A DNA stretch of 64,000 nt, taken from assembly GCA_964247055.1 (NCBI GenBank), contig OZ176058.1:3720001-3784000 (forward strand), read 5' to 3'. Of this stretch, positions 23,845 to 37,104 are shown piece after piece (the first letter of the stretch is position 1; each line of letters starts with the position of its first letter). This DNA is from Paragordius varius. Its lineage: Eukaryota; Nematomorpha. The position numbers and the translations under genes were made by a program. Below the pieces are notes generated by a model that saw only the letters and a list, made by a program, of their open reading frames with translations, did not search any database and was not told the DNA's origin.

Positions 23845-25036
23845 CAATATCTACATGTTATATAAAGTTTATAACTTACATATAAGTGCGCCCACATAAT
23901 TTATATAAGAATGGAAAATTAATTTTTAACAAATAAATTTTTGGAAACCCTGCGATATTTATATTTTGGTGTTCAAGGTAAACACCTGGTTATAAAACTT
24001 TTAAAACCGTTATGGCAATAATTAACTTCCCATTTCAAATCCATTAATTTTTACAAGTGAGTGTCTTTAACATATTTTAATGTAAGTGTGAGTTAATTAA
24101 TAGGACCTTGTAAGAAATAATTTATTATGTTTAAAAATTTTGTCGTCCTTGTCGCGTGGTCGTTACGCCAAACAAATATTTTCAACTATTCTAATGATCA
24201 AAAGATATAATATCATAGTGTATAATAAAGTGGTATATTACTTTTAAATGCTAATTTTAAATCATAGATTTAAATAGAGTAAAAGACAAAACGTAATATA
24301 AAGACAAATATTTTATCAATAAGACAACCAAACTTTTTAAAACCATAATTTTTCTCATATATTTAAACAATTGTAAAATAAAGAATTAATTGTATTAGTA
24401 ATATATATCTCCACTTCAGACTTTGCTTAAAACAATGAGTTATATTGAAATAAATCAAGATTTAATAAGTATGGTTGTATTTAAAAAAAATTGTCTTTAT
24501 ATTTTCACTTTTCGTTTATCTTCAGTTTTTACTGTAAATCAACTTTGAGACAAGAATGTGGCATAAAAAACATATATTGAGCAAAACTAATCACAATAAA
24601 GCTCTTAAATTTGCCATATAACACTGTGTGCAAAAAGAGGGTATTTTTTAACAATTTTTTTTCATAAAATATAACTTTTAACCAGAAAATTCGTTCCACG
24701 CAAAAATTTTTTGTTTACGACCTAGTTTTTGTGAAAAGTTAAGCAAAATGGACAAAAAGTAAAAATAACTAAGATTAAATAAAAATAAAATGATAAAACT
24801 TGCGACGTTAGATTTAGTATCATATCGTATATTTACAATTAAATAGATTGATATCATATAATAAGCTTTTTATCTGACCAGGTCAAAAAATTGTCTCTTT
24901 AGCATACTTAATATTCAATAAATATCTAATGGAACTAATGGAAAAAAAATTATTTACTTGCACAACACACAAAAATGTTCACATTTATTATGCAGTAAAA
25001 ATAACTTCCACAAAAAATCTGATGAAATATATATTC
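23845..25036. repeat. Block C1', upstream of profilin-2
   Basis: It aligns with C1 and C2. It carries a MITE at 24270-24538 that is absent at the same place in C1 and C2. It continues after the hAT insertion at 28223. Confidence 0.65.
24270..24538. repeat. MITE of the ACGGACAAAACGT family
   Basis: The left end AGACAAAACGTAATATAAAG and the right end CTTTATATTTTCACTTTTCG ... TTTTTACTGTAAA are degraded inverted repeats. The core ACAACCAAACTTTTTAAA and GATTTAATAAGTATGGTTGT matches the 2076-2358 copy. Confidence 0.6.
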
Positions 25037-25829
25037 TGATAGTTCAGGGGTGTCCAACACAAATGGCTTGAAGAGCCACCTTTTCGACCTCTAAATTCCA
25101 AAGAGCCACTTTTTTTATATATATCAAGACATTGGTAACAAATAAATTTATTATTTTAACATATAGATGTGCTAATTTTCATATCAAAAAGAAAATAAAC
25201 ATTATAAATATAATAATGATTTGCTAATTTATATCAATGTGTAAAAAAAGATAAATACATGGATATGGTAAACTTATTGCAATTCGATAGTATGACTAAA
25301 GTAGACTGTGGGGAATTTAATCGCCAAAATGTAACCTTATTTATTCAGACAGCAAGTTAATCATGAGGTGCGTACATGGAATTATAAAATGTTTAAGTAT
25401 TTCGCACGATACAAGATCACGATGAATCAAGTAATAGACCTGACTTAAAAGAAAGTACATATAAGCACATATATTAGCATCCTCAATAAATGGTCTCTAC
25501 AAAAGAAACCTTACCTTCTTAAAGGGAGATGATAATTATGCAATTTAAAATGTATTGAGTTAAATATGAGCGTGTGTCTGATAACGATTGGTGCTCATCC
25601 ACGATGGGAAAAAACAAGGGTAAAATGGAAACCGATGCCATAAATATGATCAAATATATATAATGCATTGACACCGTAAAAATATATGTGCACATGATTG
25701 TTGTCAAGAAAAATGTCTAATAAAGTTTTTTTTATTTAATAAAAATAAAATAAATATTTTTCATTGCATAATTAATTTTTTAATGGGATATTTGTTTTGT
25801 AGTTTTTTTGCTTAATTAATTCAGATCTA

Positions 25830-27490
25830 TTTCCATATTTGATACAGAACATCTCAATTCATTCTCCAAGCTTTCATCAGTTAATAAAGAATGTGAAAGA
25901 AATTTTGTGTATATCATTTTAGAAATAAAACTTTCACAAAGACAAGTGGACCCAAAAGCACAAATTAATCTTTGTGCAAAAATTTTTAAATTAGGAAATT
26001 TATCAAACGTTATATATTTTTTATAAAATTCAATTTTATTTGTTTGCCCAAATAATAATTTTTATTCATTATTGGATTGCAAATCTAGTAATTCCATTTG
26101 TAAATTAATAGGAGCGTTGATAGCTTCAACGTAGAATGGACAACAAAATAAATCAAATATTTTTCATATTTTGTCATATCCCCGTATCGATTATTAAAAG
26201 CTTTTGAAAATATGTTAATATGATCTGCATATTTTGAAAAATCGTTAGTTTTACCAGCTTTAAATCTATTCAATTCTGGAAAATGTTCAGCATTATTTTT
26301 TTTAAATGGCATTCAAATAACGTCAATTTTTTACAAAACGCTTTAATATGGTTATTGGCATCAACAATTAAATTATCTTGCTTTTGCAAGGATTTATTCA
26401 ATTGATTTAGTTTTTCGGTAATATCTACGGAAAAGCATAAATCTGACAACCAATCTTCATTGGTTAATTTCTCTAGCAAATAATTATTCTGAGTAGAAAA
26501 ATATTTATTTCTTTAAATAAATAATAAAACCTTTTTAGACAATTTCCTCGACTAAGCCACCTTACATTTGAAACAAATATAAGATCTCCATATTCTAAAT
26601 GAATTTCTTTTAATAACTTCTTAAACTGCATATGCTACAAAGCATGAGATTTTATGAAATTAACAACTTTGATAACAACGGTCATAACATTGTCCATTGT
26701 CAGAGCATGTGCGCAGAGATTTTCACGGTGAATCATGTAGGGCATTATATATATATGGTCAATATTAATACCATCGGATTCTATCTTATTTAAAATTAAT
26801 TTCACGGTTCCCTGGTTTTTCCCATCATAGCTGGGGCCCATCTGTTGTCAAACAAGATAGCGCCCTCGTATTTAATTTATTGTCCTCAATACATTTTAAA
26901 ATTGCATGAAGCATCTCATCTCCCTTAGTTGTATTTTTCATCGGAAGTAAGCCTAACATATCTTCTGATATATTAAAAAATTCATCTAGTAAGGACTACC
27001 AATTGTGATATGTTGCTTATATCTGTGCTTTCATCAACAGACAAGGAAAACGCCACAAAATTCTAAAATTTTTTTTAAGGAAAGTTGAATTTCTTCTGCG
27101 ATGTCTGTAATTCGTCGACACATAGTATTGCGCGAAAGACTTCTGGATATTAATTCAACTTTATTAGGCAAAACACATTTAATAATTTCCAGTACGCATT
27201 TCTTTATAAACTCACCATCAGAATAGCATTTTTTTAGCGAGTAAATTGGCAACAATATAACTTGCATTTACTATCGGATGAGGTTGCGTGAATGAAATTG
27301 TTGGTTGGAGATTATTAATATTTTATAAAGAATCTAATTTTATTCTTTTCATTTCTGTAGTCACATTAATAAAATCCAAATGCATGGTATTGAATTTTTA
27401 AATAATTATATTCGCGAAACCTGTTTGTCGTAAATTTGCAAATAAGGCAGTCCGCTTTGTTGAAAATTTGAGTAAACCCATATTTTAATT
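25830..27490 (-). pseudogene. Decayed hAT transposase (ZBED/GTF2IRD2-like group)
   Basis: Four open pieces lie in transposase order along the minus strand. About 27420-27034 has KRTALFANLRQTGF-like text and FIKKCVLEIIKCVLP...LSRNTMCRRITDIAEEIQ. At 26841-26635 is YDGKNQGTVKLI...RENLCAHALTMDNVM, the conserved target-DDE-region text of this group. At 26479-26085 is DWLSDLCFSVDITEKLNQLN...HIKAFCKKL. At 26060-25830 is FPNLKIFAQRLICAFGSTC...LLTDESLENELR, the hAT dimerisation domain. Known relatives have these as one protein of about 550-600 residues. Here the frame is lost at least three times by stops and frame changes between pieces, and no BED zinc finger is seen at the N-terminus. It is not functional. 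Confidence 0.85.
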
Positions 27491-27528
27491 CCCAGTCGGG
27501 ATTGTATTTTATAGTTACTTTGATTTAT

Positions 27529-27940
27529 GCATATTGAAAGCTAAATAAATTATTTTAAATACCTATTTTTTTGCAAGTAATTTAATGTTTAAATGGACCC
27601 AAATTATAATTCTCAGTATTGGTATGAAAGCTAAATAAATTATTTTAAATACCTTTTTTTGCAAGTAAATTAATGTTTCAATGGACCCAAATTATAATTC
27701 ACAGTATTGGTATGAAAGCTAAATAAATTATTTTAAATATCTTTTTTTGCAAGTAATTTAATGTTTCAATGGACCCAAATAATTGCCAGTATTGGTATGA
27801 AAGCTAAATAAATTATTTTAAATACCTATTTTTTGCAAGATTTAATTTTTGAATGGACCTTAATTATAATTCCCAGTATTGGTATGAAAGCCAAATAAAT
27901 TATTTTAATTACCTATTTTTTGCAAGTAATTTAATGTTTT
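27529..27940. repeat. Minisatellite, 85-88-bp unit, about 5 copies, inside the hAT
   Basis: Each unit contains GAAAGCTAAATAAATTATTT, a run of T, GCAAGTAATTTAATGTTT, and AATGGACCCAAATTATAATT. Successive copies of ATTGGTATGAAAG start at 27618, 27706, 27791 and 27878. It lies between the transposase start and the right end of the transposon. Confidence 0.9.
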
Positions 27941-28222
27941 AATTTAATGTGAAAGTTAATTGAAGTTGGAAATAACATGCAGGAAAAAATGTGTTTATAA
28001 ATGATTAAATGAATGCGATGAAATAGATATTTATAATAAAAAATTTTATTAAATGTTTCTAAAAATAATTTGAATGTCAAAATAAAAATGCATAATTTCC
28101 ATATAAAATTTTTTTAAAAAAATAGAAATTATTTTTTTTTAATATTTTTTTTCAAAATTCAAAGAGCCACTCAAAATTTTCGATGAGCCACTAGTGGCTC
28201 GCGACCCTGTTGGACACCCCTG

Positions 28223-31200
28223 TGATAGTTAAATGTATAAGGATTAACATTTGCTTTTGGTTATGACCGTTACGAGTGATTTAAGAAAGTTATTTACATT
28301 TTTGTCGTAAGTTCTTCATATCGAAAATGGTGATTTTTCTACGCCTTTTTTTAAATATAATTTTTGGTGAAAGCTAGAGGATTCCTTCCAAAAATTATCT
28401 GGAGAGTATATTATAAACTACATATAAAAAGCAAAACAATGTTTTCAAAATTTTTTAATTAGATATAAGCTACAAAAATCCCATTTTTTTGCTCTTCTAA
28501 AATAGCGTCACTTTACGGAAATAAAAATAACGGGACGCGATAAAGATTTTAATTATAAGCTAAATTATGATATCAAATGCATATATTTTGAAAATTTAAT
28601 TTTAAAATATTTTGTTGAAGCGTACTTCATACTATTTTTAGTCATAATGGAAAAGGTTAAAAACGTATTAGAAATTTTTAAAATCCTTTTTCCATCTAAC
28701 TCTATGCTAAACATTTCTGTCATTACAGAATTTTGATTAAAATATTCGTTCTCAAATTTATGACAAATATACATTTATTAACCCTCTAGTCTGTATATGA
28801 TATGAGCCTTAGATTTTAATCTGGTTTAAACTTCCAGAGCAGAGAGGTCCAACGGGACTTTGAGTGCGGCCCGGAACTGCATTTTATGGAAAAATCTTTT
28901 TTACTGTAAATTTGTCCTTACTAATGCTTATTTTTAGCAACCAGAGGCTTTGTAGAATTTCTGTCTTGTAAAAACCAACTGCTAAATCTTTTTTCAGGCC
29001 ACACCATGATTCCTTCACTAACACTTTAACTTTGCATTAAATCCCTACAAACATGATTATGAAGTATGATACAAGACATATAAATTAATGATTAGGATAG
29101 TTAATTAAATTATTTTTAAACATTTAATTTGATGATGTCTAACATAAATGGCGTCGAGAGCCGCATTTAGAGTCGAATAATCTTTAGAGGTCGCAATCGA
29201 AATGTATATGAGCATCCATAAATTATTAGATTTCAAACATTATTGTATAAAAATGTTTTTATCTAGTTTTCGCCCATTAAATATATTTATTTAAAATGCA
29301 AATTTTATGAGCATATTATAAATTATATTTTTCCAAATTTTTCGCGTGACGCACATAAAGTCTCGAAGCAGGTGTTGGGTACTTCTGATTTAAATGTAAT
29401 CATGACCGCCGCTTTTCAAAATAACCAGTTATAATTTTAAATATGTTTGATACGTAATAAATATCATGCAATCATACAATTTTGCTAATTTTTTTGATAC
29501 AACATACTATTTTGCATTTTTGATGATGACTATGATCCTGAAGATGACTGTATCCATAACCCAACCCTAATATAACCACATGAATTAAGTTTTTTTCTTT
29601 AACTTTATGAAATGTAACGATATATTTTACAAATAACCAGAATGGTGGTATGCCAGTTATTCGTTACGATTGCAGTGTTGTGGATTCTCATGCTTTATGG
29701 CTTACGAATAATATAAATTATACTTCTCTGGTAATTGCTTCATATTAAAAAAAGGCGAAAATTGCGCACATTTTAATAAATTATTTTTTTGGCTGAGGCT
29801 TAATTCATAAATTATATCACTAAAATATAAAATCAAGTGTAAGAAAAATATCTACATAGATATATATATTCTGATAGGAAAAGATATCAGGATTATAATT
29901 GTGTTGATTTAGGCTCTTACCAGTTATATAAGAAAGTTTATTAGATTTTTTTATAATTACTTTATATCAGAAAATGGTAAAATTTGTGCACACTCTTAAA
30001 AGTTCCTATTGAAATAGTCTTATATGCCATAGCTACTTAAATTTTAAAATCTTAATTGTAAAAGGTTTTGGGCCGAATTTAAAAATAGGCTTTCTATAGC
30101 CTTTTGATTTTTAACGCATTATAATAAAAATATATATAAATTGTAAAAAAATATTCATCTCAAACTTCATTTTTATTTCGTTAAATTTTTTAAATCGTCA
30201 ATATGATAAGTTAATAAAATAATTGGTTAGAAAATGTAAATAAATGTTTTAAGGCTTTTAAGATGGATTTTACCTGAAAAAAACATTAATTTGGAAATCA
30301 GCTGTTTAGTTGAATCGTGTCCTGATGCCGTTCTAATTTTCTAGATATTTTAAGCTACAAAACCCTAAAAAATATAAGTTTTAATGTAATTTAGGAGATC
30401 ATTTTTGGATAATTAAATTTTATTTAACATAACACCCTAATTACATGATTAGTCCTTGGGATATAAAACTACCTCAATATCTCACTACGGACAAAAAAGT
30501 AAAAATGTGATAGGTCTCAAATAAAATTTTTTGCTGACTATGATTTATTCAAAAAATTATCACTAATATAATTTATAAACTACATATCCATTAATAATAT
30601 TTCTTTAGAGATAATTTTAAATATGGCCGAAAGTGCCAATTTTTTTCGCTGGTATCAAATGGGCTAGTTTTCTTTATATAGAGTCTAATGCTGAGATACC
30701 TTAATATAATTTTACATATATATGCTATATTGTAATATCAACTAAAAAGGTATAAAACGTATACTTTCATTAAAATAATTTCATACTATTTGGAGGCATG
30801 ATGAAAACGGGATAAAAACGGTTTAAGATATAAATACTTTATCTGTATAGTTTGATAGTGCTGATCATTGCCTCATAATTTTGATTAAAATATTCGTTCG
30901 TCTTAAAATTTTTTTGGTAAACATAAATTGTTATTTTTTACGAAAATTTTTTTGAATTTAAAAGTAAACGAGCTTTAAAATTGAAACTTGAAGCGATTGA
31001 AAATATTTTTCATCATCGAATTATATAGGGAAATTAATCTTAAAGCTTTTAAATACTCTTTCTTCTCAAACAGTATGAACGCTTCAACAAAATTTTGCCA
31101 TTATATTTATGAAAAAGAATTGCATTTTCAAAATATTTTTATTTGATATCAAAATTTGGATACATTTAAAATTTTTATAGCAGAATCTCATCAATTTTGC

Positions 31201-32050
31201 GTTGGAAAAAATTTTGGACTTCCGAAGCCCATATTTAAAAATTAACTTTTTTAAAATATCGTTTTGTTTTATGTAGTTAGATATAAATTAGTGATATTTT
31301 GTGAAAATAAGTACCTTTCACCAAAAAAAATTATTTCAAATTACACATTTACCATTTTATGATTGGAACACCTACCATAAAAAATAACATTAACTAACCT
31401 TTAGACCAAAATCAATAACATGATAATGCTGATACGTTTTCCTATCAGAATATATACACTTCATATATACCACTGGACGCATTATTATATAGAAAAAGTG
31501 TTTTTATCGTTTCGACCATATCTTTCAAAATTCTTTAAAAATTGTCATTTAAGGCAAAAAAATCAATTTTCGAGAAAATAATTTTTAAATTTAAATTTTT
31601 CATATAATTACATTTTTTATCCCGTAATGTCGGGCAATTTTTGCATTGTTTTAAAAAAAATGGCGCATTTTAGATAAGTCCAACAAATTTTCTTTCGTTA
31701 CCCCCATATAAAATTCAAAATTGTATAAAGTTCCTTTTTTATATATATATTTTAGATATTTTTATGATGCATTTAGCTTTTGCCAAAAAATTAATTTATG
31801 AAAATGTGCTCAAATATTTTTTTGAGTGCTAACCACCACAAAAATTGTGATAAATTTCAAATCTTATATTTCTCGGAAGACTCAACACCAAAAGCAACAT
31901 AAAAATCAGGATATATTCTATCGGAATATATATAAGTAATATACTCTATAAAATTTATGCGCTGACTATGTTAATGAATCTGTTGATTGTTTTAACAGCC
32001 TAAAAATCATTAGATTACCTTTTAAGCAGACGGCTTATGTATATATGTCT
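28223..32050. repeat. Remainder of block C1' and block D1
   Basis: 28223-28790 completes C1'. From about 28790 the sequence is near-identical by eye to 44221-47452 (D2), with scattered single-base and small indel differences. No gene is supported. Short frames such as 28565-28774 are not kept open in the other copy. Confidence 0.75.
28840..29387. mobile_element. Possible decayed hAT-like short element in D1
   Basis: The left end CAGAGAGGTCCAACGGG followed by GAGTGCGGCCCGG resembles hAT ends. The complement of the right end is CAGAAGTACCCAACACC. An internal GATGTCTAACATAAATGGCG near 29139 resembles a further hAT end. No 8-bp target duplication is evident, so this could be two overlapping remnants. 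The same structure is at 44252-44799. Confidence 0.35.
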
Positions 32051-32053
32051 ATT

Positions 32054-35000
32054 ATACAGATATAAATATTTTTATATACTTTATATTTATTATATCTTTA
32101 AATTGTATACATATTAAATTGAAATTTTTCGTGATTCGTTGGCGGGATGGGTGCACTATCTCGAAAGTTGGGAAGAACACGTCTAATCGGAAGTTATCTA
32201 ATACAAAACTGTATAAATGATTATCCACATAATTCTTTACAGTATGTCTGTAAACTAAAGTATGTTTATTTTGCTTTAAATATATTATAAATGATTATAG
32301 TTATTTGAAAATGGAAAAATCACAAAACAGCTGATTCTATGATTTCACGCATTAATTATTTTTTAAAGTAATGCATATAAACAGATTATTTTTTATTTCT
32401 TCATTCATGTCTATTTGATAACTATTCTCCATTTATGGACTCGAAGTTAGTTGTGTTGTGGTTTACCATTTTAAAAATGCTGTTTTAATCATATTAAACA
32501 TTATATATCATATTTTGGTTTGGGTACAAAATTGATAAGTCAAAAGGGAAAAAAGGGAGTTTATATAATATATACTATTACACAAAGATATCAAATATTC
32601 TGAGGCTATGCATGATAATGCATTTTATGACTTGTTGGCGGTTTTTGCGTTTTGGTTATATTTGAAGCAATCGGAAAACAATGCTCGTAAGCTATTTTTT
32701 TTCTTTTATTATTAATTTCATTTTCTCTTCGTCACAAAGATTGGAAGGGGGGAACTACCAGATGAATTTTTACTGGAAAAATGTGATTGTTTCGTTGTTA
32801 GTCGTTAAATGCTATAATGGAACTAGAAACAAGCGGAGAAGACATCGCTAAAACCTTTTCTTTTGCATGTAAAGCAGTGGGTGGATTATTCCAATGAGTT
32901 AAAGACGGTGTTCAGCTTGATTGGTGTTGGATTTCCTCTAGTCTTTGAGAGAACACTTGTAAAATTGTTATTGATTAAACTTTTTTTAGTATCTTCAAGT
33001 GAGGAAACCCTTTTTCCAATCGGTGGCTGGCGGTTATCACCGATCGAAACAGGGTTATTCTCTGAATAAGATTGTGGATTGGCGGTTGGGTATATGGGTG
33101 ATGAAAGCTGTTTTAAGCGGTTCCCAACTACTAACAAATGCAGTAAAAATTAAAAATATGTTAGGCGACATAACCAAAAACTAAAAAGAAATATTTTTTC
33201 TATTTAAACCTTTGTTGTCATTAACTTACCAAAACTAAAAGTATGTTGTTCAATCAATAAAAATGTTTTTAAATCAAACAATATATGCAAATAAAACCTA
33301 ATCTAGCTCTTAATACTTACCATCAAGAGGATTCGTTGAGTATTTGACTTCATTATCAGATTCTAAATAAGTAACAGTACTAATGCCCAAAAATCCATAA
33401 TTAAAAATAGAATAAATAAATAATTCTTGTTATATGATGTCTACAAACATTGATTTTTTACTGGTAATATTTTTGGAAAGATTAATTCTAACCAAAAATA
33501 CAGGGTTTTTTTCATTCCGTTGAGTGAAATTTAGCATCGACTTCAATTAACTTACGCAATTTATCAAAAAAGAAGGATTTCGGAAACGGAATAAGAAAGT
33601 TATCATAGATTTGTGTTTAAACTTGAGAAAACCGCTAAATATTGTAGGAACGGATTTCCAACCATCAAAGTTAGAACCGAAATACAAGAAAACTCAGAGT
33701 AAGGAATAATATTCGCATTTAGGATTTTAAAGTTTTTTTGTTCTAAAGATGTATGAATTGAAATTGATAATTTTATAATCCATCCATGTAATCGTTTTTA
33801 GCCGAATCTAATGGGTTATTTGTATTCATAAACTTTAAAATGTTTATAAATGTATTTACATAGTTCATCCTATGCCTGGAAAATTATATCGAGTAACCGT
33901 CCGATTCTTTAGGTATTAGAAATTTTCAAAAACACAATGGTATTTAATACTTTTACAAGCTTCAAATTATTGCCAATGTTATTATAAATATTGGTTAAAA
34001 TTTGTCTTCCCAAAAAATATTACCATTAAAAAAATATACGGACACATCTTTAATCTATATAACCATAATTAATTTAATTATTCTAAATGTAATTACAGGT
34101 TTTCTGACATTTAAATAACTGTTTCTTAGTTAGAATCTGAAAATGAAGTCAAATACTCAACGAATCCCTTTGACGCTAAGTATAAAAAACCAGGTTTTAT
34201 TTGTTTTTTAAAACATTAATATCGATTGAAAAAACACTTTTGGTTTTGGTAAGTTAATGACAACAAAGGTCGAAATAGAAAAAATTCCTTTTTAAGTTTT
34301 TATGTTATGTCTCTTCACATATTTTAATTTTTACTATATATTTGTTAGTAGTTGTGTGAACCACCTCGAGCAACCTTCATCATCCATATCCCCAACCGCC
34401 AATTCACAACTTTATTTTGATGATAGCCCTGATTCGATCAGAGATAACCGCCAATCACCGATTGAAAAAAGGGTTTCCTCATTCGAAAAAACTAAAAAGT
34501 TTGACCAACAAAAGTTTCAAAAATGTTTCCTTAAGGACGAGATAAAAGGTGGCTGAAATCAATTTTTGTTAAGTTTAATTATTACTAAATATCATAGTTT
34601 ACAGAAAAGATTATCGAGCAAAATTATAAGATGTCAAAAATTTATAGTAATATCTCATTAGCTAAAACCGTACGCATAGGTTATTCGTTGAACCCAAATG
34701 AGACAAAAATATTCCAATTTACTAATGGCAAAATTTTAAAAGTTAAATGAAAATCCATTTACTTAAATAGTTTCAAGCTTATAGAAAACGAGATTGAATG
34801 ATTCTTAACTAATTTTAATTTACACATAATTCAAAGTATTTATTTAAGGAAGCGCTTTGAATCAGTGAGTTTTTTATATGGTAAAGCCCTTTCTAGAGAA
34901 TACGAAAAATAAATTCACCTTAAAATAAAATATTTGTTTGAGGCTTGATCAGTTGTTATCTGCTACAATGATTATATCCCATTATAAAAAGAAAACCCTT

Positions 35001-35162
35001 TTGATATGTATAAGAGTATGCACAATCACGCTGTTAAATTCACAATTGTTAGTCAATTGATATAATACAGTAGCTTATGATATAAAACAAATTTTGTCCG
35101 TTTTTATCTAAGCAAATGAAAAGTTGTGTAAGGAAAAAATTGTTTAATTTTAACCATTTGTT
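32054..35162. repeat. Block A2 of the tandem unit
   Basis: It aligns with A1 (9303-12510). Here block D runs into block A without the hAT composite, showing the empty site. The open frames at 32863-33184 and 34302-34556 are foldback arms read in several frames. Confidence 0.75.
32917..34562. repeat. 1.65-kb foldback element (A2 counterpart of 10136-11728)
   Basis: The arms read TTGATTGGTGTTGGATTTCC on the left and AAGGTGGCTGAAATCAA on the right. They pair inward through CCAATCGGTGGCTGGCGGTT against AACCGCCAATCACCGATTG. The left arm is the complement of the right with many mismatches. Confidence 0.72.
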
Positions 35163-35978
35163 GTAAATAATGTGCATTAGTCAACATAAATGTCCATACT
35201 CAATATTTCTTTAGTTATGTATATTATGATATTGGTGCTTACAGTGTAGACTTGGAGATGTCATTTGTTCTTCTCAAAAACTTCAGGATTTTTTCCGTCT
35301 CGCTTTTAATGGTTTTATTGGATGGATTCAGTCCTGAAGGTTGACAATACTCCCATTATAAAAATATATGTAGTTACAATTCGAACTATACAGACAAAAT
35401 GCAACCATATTTTTTAAGCCTTGTTTTATAGCTATAAATCATAGTTTCAGTTGAAGGGAGAGACTTATTCACTTAATTTTAATTTATTGTAATCAAATTT
35501 TTGTGGGGAAAAGGTTTGTGTTCATAAAAACATATTTGTCTTTATATTTTTACGTTTTGTCCATACAAATTTTATTTTTTACTGTAACATTTACGTTTTG
35601 TCAGTAAAATTTTAATTTTAAATATGTATCCTTTTGGTTAACTGTATGATTTAACTTCTATATACATAAGTAAATTGTTATTAGAGAATATTTTACCGGT
35701 GTCGCTATTTTTCGAATGTTATGTTGCCATGACAAGCAAATATTTTTAGGGAGCCTTTAAGTGTAAAATCTCACCAATCCTTATCATAGACTAGCATTAA
35801 CCCCTGATATGAGATGGTTAAACGATATTTTACGGCTTTCCGTTTAATTAGATTGCGCCACATAGTAGTAATTTTATAATCTTTTGCGAAAAAATTGGTA
35901 GTGTTGAAAACGAAATTTAGGATTAGATTTGATTGCTGATATCAAGATCTCCGATAAGAAAGTTTTGAGGATAAATAA

Positions 35979-37104
35979 CACTAGTCGACAAATTTGGACA
36001 TTTTTAAGCACCACCACTCAAACTTTTTAAATTATGACTAATTTCAGTGTTTTAAAACCGAATTTGAAAAAAATTTTGATCCCGCTAATCAGCATTTTGA
36101 AATTTTATAAGTTTTTCAATTTTAAAAACAAGTGAAAATCGAGAGAAAATTAAATATAACTTTATAATAAAATGTTATTATATTATAAACTTAAGATAAT
36201 TTAATAAAGCGTTTTAAACTCTATCTTTTGAATATAAATATGTCATTTAAATATCAGAGAGAAAAAAATAGTAGGGACTTAAACGTCAAAATTTAGTCTT
36301 TTTTTTCAAGTAAATTTTTAACACATATAAAATTTTTTTAAAAAAATACTAAAAAAGGCATTCTATTGTTTAAACCTTCGGCTTTCAGATAGGCTATATT
36401 TTTTTGTTAGTTTTCGTTCTTTCGAGTACTTATTAGACTTTTTCTCTTGAGTTGGTTCTTATAAAAAATCCTTTATTTATACCTAGTGGATATACCTTAT
36501 TTTTTTAAAATTATTGGTTGTTTGTATTTTGAATTTCAGATGGATGTTGTTTAGCCACTTTTAGTAGAATTTACTGTTATGGGGTTGGACCATTTGTATT
36601 TACCTAATTTATATTCAATTTAATTGTATTTATCTAACTTTATTCTGTAAATTGGTTAATTTAACATGTCAATTTGCCTGGATTTTGCTTGCAAGTCTCT
36701 CTTATCGGTTACGATTACTTATTGTTATCTTTGCCATATCTGGCATAATTGGATCGCTTGGGGGATATGCAGAGCTTGTGCAGCCGCCCGGATCTATCAC
36801 ACTATACATAAGCCCCTTTTAGATTTTTAATACTTTGGCTCTTAGCTTGTTTAGTATCTTATTTAATGCCTAGAATTTGTTATCCATGCATGAAATTACT
36901 TGTATCGACTTGCTTGTTTGAATATTTAAACATATGTACACGAGGAATGATTGTTATTTTTGAATTAAATACAAATTAAAAAATTAAATTTTGGAAAAAT
37001 CCTATTGGTGGCCTCAATTTTCTTTTTTGTTTTGGCCTATCCATGCCATTAGGTAACAGAAAATGCAAAAATAATGGGGTGGTGCAAAACCTTGTTGATC
37101 AGTG
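35979..37104. mobile_element. 1.1-kb DNA transposon with TAA target duplication (PIF/Harbinger-like)
   Basis: Left end CACTAGTCGACAA, right end TTGTTGATCAGTG, 11 of 13 matching as inverted repeats. A CACCACC/GGTGGTG pair lies a few bases further in. TAA flanks both sides (35976-35978, 37105-37107). The empty site GATAAATAATTACAGG is seen in B1 at 13361-13376, so the boundaries are exact. The terminal bases resemble those of the 2927-3949 family, but the interior differs. A less AT-rich patch lies at about 36690-36810. No transposase is recognised. Confidence 0.85.

Larger units (their letters stand above)
25045..28222. mobile_element. hAT DNA transposon (CAGGGGTGTCCAACA ends) with exact 8-bp target duplication
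   Basis: Both ends share the 15-base inverted repeat CAGGGGTGTCCAACA, with AGAGCCAC-type subterminal motifs inside each. The flanks are exact: TGATAGTT at 25037-25044 and at 28223-28230. The empty site is preserved at about 20108-20115 in C1 (CTGATAGTTGAATG). It carries a decayed transposase on the minus strand and an 85-88-bp minisatellite. At 3178 bp it is about full size for the family. It is absent from C1 and C2, so it arrived after the duplications. Confidence 0.93.

Noticed and set aside
32863-33184. Overlapping frames on both strands
   Set aside because: They lie in a foldback arm, which is slightly less AT-rich and so stays open by chance in several frames.
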